This document shows, in pieces, positions 46,225-54,669 of a DNA stretch of 64,000 nt; the stretch's first letter is position 1, and every line of letters starts with the position of its first letter. The translations under genes and the position numbers were made by a program. This DNA comes from Reclinomonas americana ATCC 50394 (taxonomy: Eukaryota; Jakobida; Jakobea; Jakobida), in NCBI GenBank assembly GCA_048213135.1, contig PS015010.1, forward strand, positions 124,001-188,000. The letters are read 5' to 3'. The notes below the pieces were generated by a model. It was not told the origin of the DNA. It saw nothing but the letters and a program-made list of their open reading frames with translations, and did not search any database.

Positions 46225-48378
46225 ATGGCAGATTTACGTTATCAACGAAATTTTGGTATTGCCGCTCACATCGATGCCGGTAAAACCACTACCACCGAGC
46301 GTATTCTTTATTACACCGGTGTAAACCACAAAATTGGTGAAGTGCACGATGGTGGCGCTACGATGGACTGGATGGCACAGGAGCAGGAAAGGGGTATTAC
46401 CATTACTTCTGCTGCTACTACCTGTTTCTGGAACTTCCCTACTACACAGGGTAAGAAAACACAGGACACCAAGCAATACAAGTTCAACATCATCGATACC
46501 CCCGGTCACGTGGACTTTACCGTAGAGGTGGAACGTTCACTCCGTGTACTGGACGGCCTGCTGGCCCTGTTCTGTGCCGTATCAGGTGTAGAACCACAGT
46601 CTGAAACCGTTTGGCGCCAGGCTAACCGTTACCGTGTACCGCGTATCGGTTTTGTAAACAAAATGGACCGCAGTGGTGCCGACTTCCTGAACGTGGTAAA
46701 ACAGGTTCGTGAAATGCTGGGTGCTAAAGCCGTTCCGCTGCAGCTGCCGATCGGTGCTGAAGATAATTTCAAAGGCGTGGTTGACCTGATCACCATGAAA
46801 GGCATTGTTTGGAATGAGGCCGACAAGGGTATGACTTACGAAGAAGTGCCTATTCCTGAGGATATGAAAGAAGAAGTGGAACAATACCGCCAGGAACTGG
46901 TGGAGGCCGTGGCTGAATACGATGAGAAGCTGCTGGAAAAATTCTTTGATGATCCGAACACGATCACCGAAGCGGAAATGCACGAAGCGATCCGTAAAGC
47001 AACCATAGATATCTCCATCATCCCGATGATGTGTGGTTCCTCTTTCAAAAATAAAGGTGTACAAACTGCGCTTGACGCGGTAGTACGTTACCTGCCTGGT
47101 CCGCTGGACATCGACGCTGTTAAGGGTACCAACCCCGACAATGGTGAAGAACTGATCCGTAAGGCCGATGCTAAAGAACCATTCAGCGCGCTGGCGTTCA
47201 AGATCATGACCGATCCTTTCGTGGGTCGTCTGGCGTTCTTCAGGGCCTACAGCGGCCGCCTGGAAGCGGGTTCTTATGTACTCAACACCCGTACCGGCAA
47301 GAACGAACGTATCAGCCGTATCATGCAGATGCACGCCAACAAGCAAAACCCGATCGACTTCATCGAAGCCGGTGATATCGGTGCGGCTGTTGGTTTCAAG
47401 GACATCAAAACCGGTGATACCCTTTGTCATGAAGATCACCCGATCGTGCTGGAAGCAATGACCTTCCCCGAGCCGGTGATCGCCATCGCGATCGAGCCTA
47501 AAACACAGGCCGACGTTGATAAAATGGGTATGGCTATCGCCAAACTGGTAGAAGAAGATCCTACACTGCGTGTGAATACCGATGAAGAAACCGGTCAGAC
47601 CATCCTTCGTGGTATGGGTGAATTGCACCTGGAGATCATCATCGATCGTATGCGTCGTGAATTTAAAGTAGAAGTTAACCAGGGTGCTCCCCAGGTGGCT
47701 TATAAAGAGGCCTTCAATCAAACCGTTGAACACCGTGAAACACTGAAGAAACAAACCGGTGGTCGTGGTAAGTTCGCCGATATCATTTTCGAGATCGGAC
47801 CTGCTGATGAAGAGTTCCTGAAAGAACAGGATGGTAAAACCAACTTCCAGTTCGTTAACTCCCTGTTTGGTGGTTCAATTCCTAAAGAATTTGTACCTGC
47901 CATCCAGAAAGGTTTCGAATCGGCCATGACTACAGGCGTTCTCGCCGGTTACCCGATGGAAAGCATGAAAGTGAACGTAAAAGACGGTAGCTTCCACCAG
48001 GTGGATTCTGACGCCATGTCGTTTGAACTTTGTGCCAAACAAGGTTACCGCGAAGCTGGCCGCAAAGCCAAGCCGGTACTGCTGGAGCCTATCATGAAAG
48101 TGGAAGTGCTTACGCCAGACCAGTACATGGGTGACGTTACAGGTGACCTTAACCGTCGCCGCGGTATGCTGGAAGGTATGGACAGCAAGCATGGTGTACA
48201 GGTGATCAAAGCCAAAGTTCCGCTGAGCGAAATGTTTGGTTATGTAACCCAGCTGCGTTCACTGTCTTCAGGCCGTGCAACTTCTACCATGGAGTTCAGC
48301 CACTATTCTCCTGCGCCAAACAACATCGCTGAAGAAGTGATGGCGAAAGCAAAAGGAAAGATGAAAGTGGAAGACTAA
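46225..48378 (+). CDS. fusA: Elongation factor G
   Basis: This 717-residue GTPase drives tRNA-mRNA translocation and, with RRF, ribosome recycling. G motifs: [28 protein letters not shown] and NKMDRSG. Switch 1 has [14 protein letters not shown]. Domain IV and V segments are also clear, for example GGRGKFADI and [20 protein letters not shown]. Length is about 20 residues over E. coli, as usual for this phylum. It stands alone: a terminator follows, and neither rpsG nor rpsJ is adjacent. Confidence 0.98.
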   Translation: MADLRYQRNFGIAAHIDAGKTTTTERILYYTGVNHKIGEVHDGGATMDWMAQEQERGITITSAATTCFWNFPTTQGKKTQDTKQYKFNIIDTPGHVDFTVEVERSLRVLDGLLALFCAVSGVEPQSETVWRQANRYRVPRIGFVNKMDRSGADFLNVVKQVREMLGAKAVPLQLPIGAEDNFKGVVDLITMKGIVWNEADKGMTYEEVPIPEDMKEEVEQYRQELVEAVAEYDEKLLEKFFDDPNTITEAEMHEAIRKATIDISIIPMMCGSSFKNKGVQTALDAVVRYLPGPLDIDAVKGTNPDNGEELIRKADAKEPFSALAFKIMTDPFVGRLAFFRAYSGRLEAGSYVLNTRTGKNERISRIMQMHANKQNPIDFIEAGDIGAAVGFKDIKTGDTLCHEDHPIVLEAMTFPEPVIAIAIEPKTQADVDKMGMAIAKLVEEDPTLRVNTDEETGQTILRGMGELHLEIIIDRMRREFKVEVNQGAPQVAYKEAFNQTVEHRETLKKQTGGRGKFADIIFEIGPADEEFLKEQDGKTNFQFVNSLFGGSIPKEFVPAIQKGFESAMTTGVLAGYPMESMKVNVKDGSFHQVDSDAMSFELCAKQGYREAGRKAKPVLLEPIMKVEVLTPDQYMGDVTGDLNRRRGMLEGMDSKHGVQVIKAKVPLSEMFGYVTQLRSLSSGRATSTMEFSHYSPAPNNIAEEVMAKAKGKMKVED

Positions 48379-48403
48379 TATCAGCAATCATTACTGATGA
48401 TAA

Positions 48404-48438
48404 AGAACCCCGTTCCTGAGAACGGGGTTCTGTTTTTC
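48404..48438 (+). terminator. Terminator of fusA
   Basis: A 12-bp perfect stem (AGAACCCCGTTC / GAACGGGGTTCT) with a CTGA loop is followed by GTTTTT. Confidence 0.92.
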
Positions 48439-48597
48439 GTAGCTATACTGAATGAAGTTGTCGCGTATTGAGGCGGCAAAATAGAAACTAAAGTGATAAG
48501 AGGATGTTAATTATGATTTGAGAATGTGATAATTCGATGATTAGCCAATTGCTTTTGCTTAGAGTTTTATCCGGGAATGTAAGAAGGTGAAAAATAA

Positions 48598-48622
48598 AAA
48601 GGGCTCCGCAACGGAGCCCTTT
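48598..48622 (-). terminator. Terminator of the T9SS/DUF3616-like gene
   Basis: An 11-bp stem (AAAGGGCTCCG / CGGAGCCCTTT) with a 3-nt loop lies 19 nt past the stop of the minus-strand gene. On that strand it is followed by TTTTTATTTTT. The stretch 48439-48597 shows nothing recognisable. Confidence 0.85.
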
Positions 48623-48641
48623 ATTCATAGGGAATTTCTTC

Positions 48642-51212
48642 TTATGGAATCACAACGCGGGTTGTGCTGATGGTTTGATCATCGAATAAAACTTTGATGA
48701 AGTAAACACCTTTGCTCCACTCTTTTGTTCCAATCTCCTGTACAGCGCCGGTGAACTGGTAACTGCTGTAAACGGCTCCTTCATTGTTATATACGGTTAC
48801 CTGTTTGTTACCGGATTTTGAAGTGCTTAATGAGAAGGTATTGTTGATAACAGGATTGGGGAAGGCCTTCACCATCCAACTGTTGTTGTACTGTACCAGG
48901 CGGATGACCGTATATAATGAACTGTTGCTTTTTGTAATGGCTTTGATGCGGTAGAATACATCTTTACCGGCAGTGCTAAGATCGGTATAAGTATAAACGT
49001 CCTGTGCCGCTGATGCCTGCACGCTGGCGATGCTGATAAAATGGGTACCGTTGTATGACCTTTCCACAACGAACTCCTGCACCTCGGCAGGCAAAGCCAC
49101 TTTCCAGCTGAGCAGTGCGCCGTTGCCGGACCGGGTTGCATTGAAAGCGGTGAAGCTAACCGGCAGGATGGACGTGATGGGTGATACAAAAACTTCGGAA
49201 GCGAATTTCTTGTACGTGCTTTGGGCCAGGTCTTTGGCTTCCACGCCGTCGCCATAAAGATTATTGCTGCCGTTGTCGGTAATGATCTGCAGTTTATTGA
49301 GGGAGAGTGTACCTGCTTCGTTCACTTCCATGGCCGCTTCGGCGTTGAAGGAAGTAATGCCGAAGGAAGGCAGTTCCACCGGTGCGTCAGACGCATTGCC
49401 TGTCCAGCGGTATACAGCACCATTGAGTGGTGCATCGTCGTAGTTACCCGCGATGATGATGTACAGCCCGTTACTGAGGTGTACCAGGTCGCGGATACCA
49501 CGGCCGCCCAGGTTCAGTTCAATAGGATTGCCAATAGCGGGATTGCCTGCGGGCGAACCATTGTTGAACCAGGATTCAAAATTTTGTATAGGGGCGATCA
49601 CTGCTTTGGTGCGGGAAGCGGTTGGTACCAGCGGTGCACGGAAACCGATGTACAGGGTGGTGTTATCCGGACCGAATACCATGCCTTCCGCGTTGAAGCC
49701 GTTGATGAGTTTGGGATCCATACCATCTGCCGCACTGGCGGTGAAGTTGTAGCCCCAGCCATCGCCCCAGGTAATAAGGCGTTGCCTTAAGTTGCTGTAA
49801 TAACCCACATTGGCAAAGCTGGTAGCAGCGCCGGTGCCTGTTGCGGTTACGGCGAACAGCCTGTTGCGGTTGGGTTTGTTATTGAAACTGCTGCTGTTAC
49901 TCATGGATCCGAGCCAATAAGTACGCCCGGTATTGGCGATGCTTTTTACGCCTGCTTCCACATCCACTTCTTTCCAGTTGCCGGTGCTGCCGTCGGTAAG
50001 CACGAGGTTATTGCCCTGGTTGAAATCCCAGCTGGTAACGGGGAGGCCAGACTGGTCTCTTTTGTAAACGTATAACAGGTTAGTTTCGTCGTTGGCGATG
50101 ATGGCATAATCATCATCCAGTGCAATAGCTGCCGACGCGTCGGAAATGCCGGTCATCCAGCGGGCGTTGGCAGAAGCGGATTGAGACGCGGCATAATTGA
50201 TCACCAGGTTGCGGGAGAAGCTGCCCTTGGTAAGGGTAAGTGTAATATCAGCGTATCCTACCGCAGCAGGTGTAACCTTAATGGTGGCTAGTCCGTTGGC
50301 TTTGGTAACGGCAACATTGGCATTGGGCACAACAGTTGTATTGCTGCTGGACGCGGTAAGGGTATAATCGGTTGAGGCAATGCCTGTTCCATTGTCTTTT
50401 ACTTCGGTGATGATACCGTCCACTTTGGCGGGATCAAGCGCATCATTGATGGTACCGGTTATATAGGGCGGATTCAGTGCGGCTGTAGTGGTATTGCTGT
50501 AAGCAAAAGAGAGGTTGTTGGCGCCGGAAGCGCTGGTCACGGAGATCTCATCTACACCGATCTGCGGACGGGTGCCGTTGCTGCCGGATATGGATATGTA
50601 CACCCAACGCAGGAAAAGGCTGGCCTGGTTTTCACAGGCGGCGGGCAGGGTAGCAGTGGGTACCGCGGCGCTGCCGGTGGTTGCTGTTGAACTGTATTGA
50701 ACCGGGCCGGGCACATCTGTCCAGTTACCGGAAGTGGTGGTACGGTATTGAAGACGTACACCCATTACCCTGTCATCATCTGCAATGATGAGTGTTCTGC
50801 CTGTCCAGCTTACCTGGATGTTTGTTCTGCCGGTACTGTTCAGTCCCAATACAGCTGCACCCATAAAACGTGTGCTGGCGGCGGAACCACTGCTGCAGTT
50901 GTCGTACTGAGCAGAACTGGTTGCGATAAAACTGAACCCGTTGGCATTCTGCCCGTTCACCCTGTTGCGGGAACCGAGGTTGTAAGCACAGGTGAAATTA
51001 GCCGTGCCATTGGCATTGGGGTTGTAGGAACCGCCGGTAGGATCATTCGTAAAATGAAAGATCATATTAGGCGGGTAAGTGCCTGCCGCCGCGGAGGATG
51101 ACCAGCTGGTGAATGAATAGTTGCCACTGCTGAGGTCAAATACAGCAGGGTTGGTTTGTGTGAATGCTTTGATGGATAACAATAAAAGAAAGCACAGATA
51201 GAATTTTCTCAT
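48642..51212 (-). CDS. Secreted multidomain protein with DUF3616-like region and T9SS type A domain
   Basis: This 856-residue protein has a signal peptide (1-19). An N-terminal beta-sandwich (about 20-230) is followed by an Ig-like module (about 235-345). A central region (about 350-690; ALDDDYAIIANDETNLLYVY, NAEGMVFGPDNTTLYIGFRA) resembles DUF3616, a probable propeller. A fibronectin-like segment comes next. The Por-type sorting domain covers the last 75 residues (VKAFPNPVINN, YNNEGAVY, GVYFIKVLF). It is monocistronic with its own terminator. The substrate or partner is unknown. Confidence 0.87.
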   Translation of the reverse strand: MRKFYLCFLLLLSIKAFTQTNPAVFDLSSGNYSFTSWSSSAAAGTYPPNMIFHFTNDPTGGSYNPNANGTANFTCAYNLGSRNRVNGQNANGFSFIATSSAQYDNCSSGSAASTRFMGAAVLGLNSTGRTNIQVSWTGRTLIIADDDRVMGVRLQYRTTTSGNWTDVPGPVQYSSTATTGSAAVPTATLPAACENQASLFLRWVYISISGSNGTRPQIGVDEISVTSASGANNLSFAYSNTTTAALNPPYITGTINDALDPAKVDGIITEVKDNGTGIASTDYTLTASSSNTTVVPNANVAVTKANGLATIKVTPAAVGYADITLTLTKGSFSRNLVINYAASQSASANARWMTGISDASAAIALDDDYAIIANDETNLLYVYKRDQSGLPVTSWDFNQGNNLVLTDGSTGNWKEVDVEAGVKSIANTGRTYWLGSMSNSSSFNNKPNRNRLFAVTATGTGAATSFANVGYYSNLRQRLITWGDGWGYNFTASAADGMDPKLINGFNAEGMVFGPDNTTLYIGFRAPLVPTASRTKAVIAPIQNFESWFNNGSPAGNPAIGNPIELNLGGRGIRDLVHLSNGLYIIIAGNYDDAPLNGAVYRWTGNASDAPVELPSFGITSFNAEAAMEVNEAGTLSLNKLQIITDNGSNNLYGDGVEAKDLAQSTYKKFASEVFVSPITSILPVSFTAFNATRSGNGALLSWKVALPAEVQEFVVERSYNGTHFISIASVQASAAQDVYTYTDLSTAGKDVFYRIKAITKSNSSLYTVIRLVQYNNSWMVKAFPNPVINNTFSLSTSKSGNKQVTVYNNEGAVYSSYQFTGAVQEIGTKEWSKGVYFIKVLFDDQTISTTRVVIP

Positions 51213-51316
51213 ACAGGATTTTTGGGCAAAAGAAAACCGCAGGAGAGAATTTATTGTTACGGGAATATTACGTTATGGTTATAAGATGGAGATACAAGAT
51301 GCGGGATACCGGATGC

Positions 51317-51342
51317 CATCGCTTGGTCTCCGACCAGCGATG
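51317..51342. repeat. Short hairpin, possibly a dispersed palindromic repeat
   Basis: CATCGC-t-TGGTC (51317-51328) pairs with GACCA-GCGATG (51332-51342), with one bulged T and a 3-nt loop. It has no T-tract and is not next to a stop codon, so it is not a usual terminator. The rest of the 200-nt gap (51213-51412) shows nothing else. Confidence 0.4.
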
Positions 51343-51412
51343 CCTCCCGAATTTTCAGACAGGGGTTAAACTTTCGGCCTGTGACAAAGTCTTATAACGG
51401 AAAAACAATCAT

Positions 51413-51715
51413 ATGAAAAATATACTCGTTAAAATAACTTTTGTTTTCCTGTTCCTTTTTGGCGCCGCAACTATGGCAGAGGCCCAGATCATTGTTAAAG
51501 TGCGCCCTGCAGCCCCAGTGATCAGGGTTCGCCCTGTGGCACCTACACCCCGGCATGTGTGGGTTACAGGTGACTATGTATACCGTGGCGGCCAGTATGT
51601 GTACACCGACGGTTACTGGGCTGTGCCTGCCTATGCAGGAGCGGTTTGGGTAGATGGTCACTGGCGCAAAAGAAGGGGCGGCTGGGTATGGATACCCGGT
51701 CACTGGAGACGATAA
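51413..51715 (+). CDS. Small exported YXWXXGX-repeat protein
   Basis: This 100-residue product has a signal peptide (1-25, ending AEAQ). The mature part has a Val/Arg/Pro-rich stretch (KVRPAAPVIRVRPVAPTP) and then three or four Trp/Tyr/Gly repeats such as VWVTGDYVY, GYWAVPA, VWVDGHWRKR and VWIPGHWRR. This YXWXXGX/WxxGHW pattern marks a family of small periplasmic or surface proteins of unknown role in many Gram-negative bacteria. It is monocistronic. Confidence 0.75.
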   Translation: MKNILVKITFVFLFLFGAATMAEAQIIVKVRPAAPVIRVRPVAPTPRHVWVTGDYVYRGGQYVYTDGYWAVPAYAGAVWVDGHWRKRRGGWVWIPGHWRR

Positions 51716-51843
51716 AATTGTTTACATGGCAAGCATCTGCAGCCCGTCATCAAATGATGCGGGCTGTTTTTATTTCCTATATTTATCGCACGGAGCGGCT
51801 TTGGCACAATGTTGGCAGTCGCAATCTTACTTAACCTGATCAT

Positions 51844-52467
51844 ATGCTACGATATTCCTGTATTGTCCTCGTCCTTTTTTTCAACCTGCATGCCACGGCC
51901 CAGCGTAACCGCAGCGATGAGGACCATGAGAATTTCTTCCGTTTCGGCGCCAAAGGCGGTGTCAACATCAACAAGATCCAGGGTAAGTCCTATAAAGAAG
52001 GCTTTAATTTCAACTTCCAGGCGGGCGGCTTCCTGCAGTTCAATTTCAGCAGGCGTTTCGGGATACAACCCGAAGTTAACTTTGTGCAGACCTCTTCTGA
52101 ATTTTCCAACGACCCCAATGATGTATACTACGATCTCTTCCTGGATGGTAACCAGAAAAAAGCCAAACTCAGCTACCTCGAAATACCTGTGCTGCTCAAT
52201 ATCAATGTGGGAGAAAGCAGGCGGATAAAATTACAGATCGGCCCTTCATACGGAGCCCTGCTCAAGCAAACGGTAGACAGCCTCAAGACTTCCGGCAATC
52301 TCTACAAAAACGCGGAGTGGAGCGCTATTGGTGGTTTGTGGATACAATTACCATTCATTAACCTGGGCGCCAGGTATAAACTGGGGCTGACCGATGTGAA
52401 TGCCATTGACGACCGGCAAACCTGGAAGAACCAGGCCATACAGGTTTTTGTGGGTGTTACTTTCTAA
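51844..52467 (+). CDS. PorT-like outer-membrane beta-barrel protein
   Basis: This 207-residue protein has a signal peptide (1-19, ending ATAQ) and a barrel of the OMP_b-brl_2/PorT type: RFGAKGGVNINKIQG, FQAGGFLQFNFSRRFGIQPEVNF, KLSYLEIPVLLNI and a last strand QAIQVFVGVTF. Family members include the T9SS protein PorT, but many are generic small porin-like barrels, so a secretion role should not be assumed. It has its own terminator. Confidence 0.85.
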   Translation: MLRYSCIVLVLFFNLHATAQRNRSDEDHENFFRFGAKGGVNINKIQGKSYKEGFNFNFQAGGFLQFNFSRRFGIQPEVNFVQTSSEFSNDPNDVYYDLFLDGNQKKAKLSYLEIPVLLNINVGESRRIKLQIGPSYGALLKQTVDSLKTSGNLYKNAEWSAIGGLWIQLPFINLGARYKLGLTDVNAIDDRQTWKNQAIQVFVGVTF

Positions 52468-52490
52468 AAGGAAATTTATACCGGATACTA

Positions 52491-52527
52491 AAAAACCTGC
52501 AAGGTCGTAAGCCTGCAGGTTTTTTTT
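52491..52527 (+). terminator. Terminator after the PorT-like gene
   Basis: AAAAACCTGCA pairs with TGCAGGTTTTT (11 bp) with a 12-nt loop, in the middle of A- and T-tracts. Confidence 0.85.
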
Positions 52528-52623
52528 ATGCGTGGAAACCCTGTTACCTGTTCTGTAAAAAACTGTATTTTGCTCCCGCCCGAACAGTTGGCCGGGCAGT
52601 TCATCATTTTAAAACCAAACAGC

Positions 52624-53343
52624 ATGCAGCAGGTAAGAACCGAGAATTTACTACTGATCGATGTGGAAACCGTATCGCAGCATCCCGTCTTTTCTTCACT
52701 CAGCGAAGAGTGGGGGCAGCTCTGGACAGACAAAGTGCAGAAGACATTGCCCGAAGATGTTTCCGCGGCAGCATTTTATGAGCAGCGGGCGGGTATTATG
52801 GCCGAGTTTGGAAAGATCATTTGCATCAGCATCGGTTATTTCAGGAAAGAGGGACAGGAGTTGCAGTTGCGGATAAAATCTTTTTCAGGCGATGATGAAC
52901 AACAGTTGCTTCAGGATTTCCTGCATACCGTTAACCAGATGGAAGCCGCGAATAACAAATGGAGTTTTTGCGGGCATAATATCAAAGAGTTCGATATTCC
53001 GTTTATCTGCCGGCGGCTGCTCATTAATGGTATTACTATTCCGGCCTATCTCGATTTTCAGAATATGAAGCCCTGGGAAACCAACCTGGTGGATACTTTC
53101 CAGTACTGGCGTTTTGGTGATTATAAAAATTATACCTCGCTCAACCTGCTGGCTGCCGCGCTGGGTGTACCATCGTCGAAAGATGATATTGATGGCAGCA
53201 TGGTAGGAGAGGTATACTGGAAAGAGAAAGACCTGCAGCGCATCGTTAACTATTGCCAGAAGGATGTAGTAACCACCGGTAACATTGTACTGCGCTTTAA
53301 AGGGCAGCCTTTGCTGAAACCGGAGCAGGTGGTGGTGGTGTAA
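52624..53343 (+). CDS. DEDDy-type 3'-5' exonuclease (PolB-exonuclease-like)
   Basis: From the ATG at 52624 the product has 239 residues and no signal peptide. ExoI has Asp13 and Glu15 in LLIDVET, ExoII is FCGHNIKEFDIPFICRRL, and ExoIII is NYCQKDVV with the Tyr and Asp of DEDDy enzymes. It matches the stand-alone exonucleases related to the proofreading domain of DNA polymerase B. It would degrade DNA or RNA from 3' ends in the cytoplasm. The frame opens 32 codons earlier (52528) but that part looks non-coding and abuts a terminator. Confidence 0.88.
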   Translation: MQQVRTENLLLIDVETVSQHPVFSSLSEEWGQLWTDKVQKTLPEDVSAAAFYEQRAGIMAEFGKIICISIGYFRKEGQELQLRIKSFSGDDEQQLLQDFLHTVNQMEAANNKWSFCGHNIKEFDIPFICRRLLINGITIPAYLDFQNMKPWETNLVDTFQYWRFGDYKNYTSLNLLAAALGVPSSKDDIDGSMVGEVYWKEKDLQRIVNYCQKDVVTTGNIVLRFKGQPLLKPEQVVVV

Positions 53344-53349
53344 ATTCAA

Positions 53350-53479
53350 AAGTAAAAAGTCAAAATTAAAAATGGCAACTCCTGAACGGGTTGCCATTTT
53401 TATATCTTCAAAATTTTACCAGGTCAATGATCACAGGTAAAGCTGCGATTTTTTACTTTTTAATTTTGACTTTTTACTT
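53350..53479. repeat. 23-bp perfect inverted repeat around a terminator
   Basis: AAGTAAAAAGTCAAAATTAAAAA-type sequence at 53350-53372 is matched by its exact inverse at 53457-53479. The arms end just outside the stop codons of two convergent genes and enclose a terminator hairpin (53368-53401). Confidence 0.8.
53368..53401. terminator. Bidirectional terminator between exonuclease and endonuclease/phosphatase genes
   Basis: A 12-bp perfect stem (AAAAATGGCAAC / GTTGCCATTTTT) with a 10-nt loop. A- and T-tracts on both sides allow it to act for both convergent genes. Confidence 0.85.
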
Positions 53480-53481
53480 AT

Positions 53482-54522
53482 CTAATCCGCCTTCTTCAAC
53501 ATCATCACAAACACAGGAAAGTGATCACTGTACCCATAATTATAGGTAATACCATCCCAGGTACGTTTGCTGTAACCTTTGAATTTACCGGTAGACTGCA
53601 CCATGAATTCCTTGTTGAAAATAACCGGGCGCTGATAAAAATAACCGGCTTGTTCTTTATTCAGCCAGGCCTGTGAAAGGATGATCTGGTCAAACAGTCC
53701 CCAGGCGTCCTGGTAAGCCAGTGTGCCAATGCCTTTTTTATACATATCCACCCACGGATTGAAGAGCCCGCTTTCTTTCACATCTTTTTCCTTGCCTTTC
53801 GCGTTCAGTACCTTGGTTACACTCGGGCTGATGGGATCGTCATTCAGATCGCCCATCAATACTACTTTAGACATCGGGTTGATCTTCATAATGGAGTCTA
53901 TCGCCCTTTTACCTACAGATGCCGCGGCAGCCCTGGCAGGAATACTTCTTTCCTCACCGCCTGAACGTGAAGGCCAGTGATTGACAAACACATGAACGGT
54001 ATCGCCATCCATGATGCCTTTTACATAAAGTACATCACGGGTAAAATAAGAGTCCTTTGATCCGCCGGGGAGTTTTACAAAAAGAGGCGCACTGTACAGC
54101 GGGGTAAAATATTTCGGGTTATACAGCAATCCCACATCCACGCCACGGGCATCGGGGGAATTGTAATGAACGGTCTTCAGTTTCCGGGCCTTCAGTTTAG
54201 GCATACGGATCAGGTCATTCAGTACCGTGTCGTTCTCAATTTCGGCAACACCCAGTATGGCCAATCCGTCGGGGTTAATGTCGGTACCCATTTGGGAGAT
54301 TACATCCGACAAACGTGATAATTTATCCCAATATATCCGGCCGTTGTACTGCCTTTCACTGTTGGGGAGAAATTCTTCGTCATCTTTAAAAGGGTCATTG
54401 ATGGTATCGTAGAGGTTTTCGAGGTTGTAGAAACCGATCAGGGAGACCTTGTAATTGTGGGTTTGGGCTTGAGTGCACATGCTGATAATCAGCAGGTTGA
54501 ATACAAATACTATTTTTTTCAT
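53482..54522 (-). CDS. Exported endonuclease/exonuclease/phosphatase (EEP) family protein
   Basis: This 346-residue protein has a signal peptide (1-19, ending CTQAQ), so the enzyme acts outside the cytoplasm. EEP motifs: FYNLENLYD (31-39), GVAEIEN with the metal-binding Glu, FVNHWPSR, VVLMGDLNDDP with Asp and Asn, and the final YSDHFPV with catalytic Asp-His. The family includes DNase I-like nucleases, sphingomyelinases and phosphoesterases; the substrate here is not fixed by sequence. It is divergent from a TonB receptor gene across 147 nt, the layout expected for a secreted enzyme and its uptake system. Confidence 0.9.
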   Translation of the reverse strand: MKKIVFVFNLLIISMCTQAQTHNYKVSLIGFYNLENLYDTINDPFKDDEEFLPNSERQYNGRIYWDKLSRLSDVISQMGTDINPDGLAILGVAEIENDTVLNDLIRMPKLKARKLKTVHYNSPDARGVDVGLLYNPKYFTPLYSAPLFVKLPGGSKDSYFTRDVLYVKGIMDGDTVHVFVNHWPSRSGGEERSIPARAAAASVGKRAIDSIMKINPMSKVVLMGDLNDDPISPSVTKVLNAKGKEKDVKESGLFNPWVDMYKKGIGTLAYQDAWGLFDQIILSQAWLNKEQAGYFYQRPVIFNKEFMVQSTGKFKGYSKRTWDGITYNYGYSDHFPVFVMMLKKAD

Positions 54523-54539
54523 ACATTAATATAACGGCG

Positions 54540-54547
54540 TAAAGGTA
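54540..54547 (-). promoter_or_regulatory. -7-like element of the EEP gene
   Basis: On the minus strand TACCTTTA (54547-54540) matches TAnnTTTG except for the last base and lies 17 nt before the ATG. The -33 is only TTTC-like. Confidence 0.4.
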
Positions 54548-54590
54548 ATACTGTTAACCATTGAAAACCTTTACCGGCGCCAATATTTGC

Positions 54591-54609
54591 TAACAATAAC
54601 AGATTGTTA
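54591..54609. promoter_or_regulatory. Possible operator palindrome
   Basis: TAACAAT-N5-ATTGTTA is a perfect 7-bp inverted repeat between the divergent EEP and TonB-receptor genes. It ends 23 nt before the -7 element of the receptor gene, overlapping where its -33 region would lie. Confidence 0.4.
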
Positions 54610-54632
54610 ATCTTAATTTCATAATACAGTAC

Positions 54633-54640
54633 TACTTTTG
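54633..54640 (+). promoter_or_regulatory. -7 element of the TonB-receptor gene
   Basis: TACTTTTG matches TAnnTTTG, 29 nt before the ATG at 54670. No TTTG is found at -33, so an activator may be needed. Confidence 0.5.
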
Positions 54641-54669
54641 CCGATTCAAAACAAAAACTAATAAACTGT

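Noticed and set aside
46582-47754. 390-codon minus-strand frame opposite fusA
   Set aside because: Antisense of a strongly codon-biased gene; no domain, no promoter, and it lies wholly within fusA.
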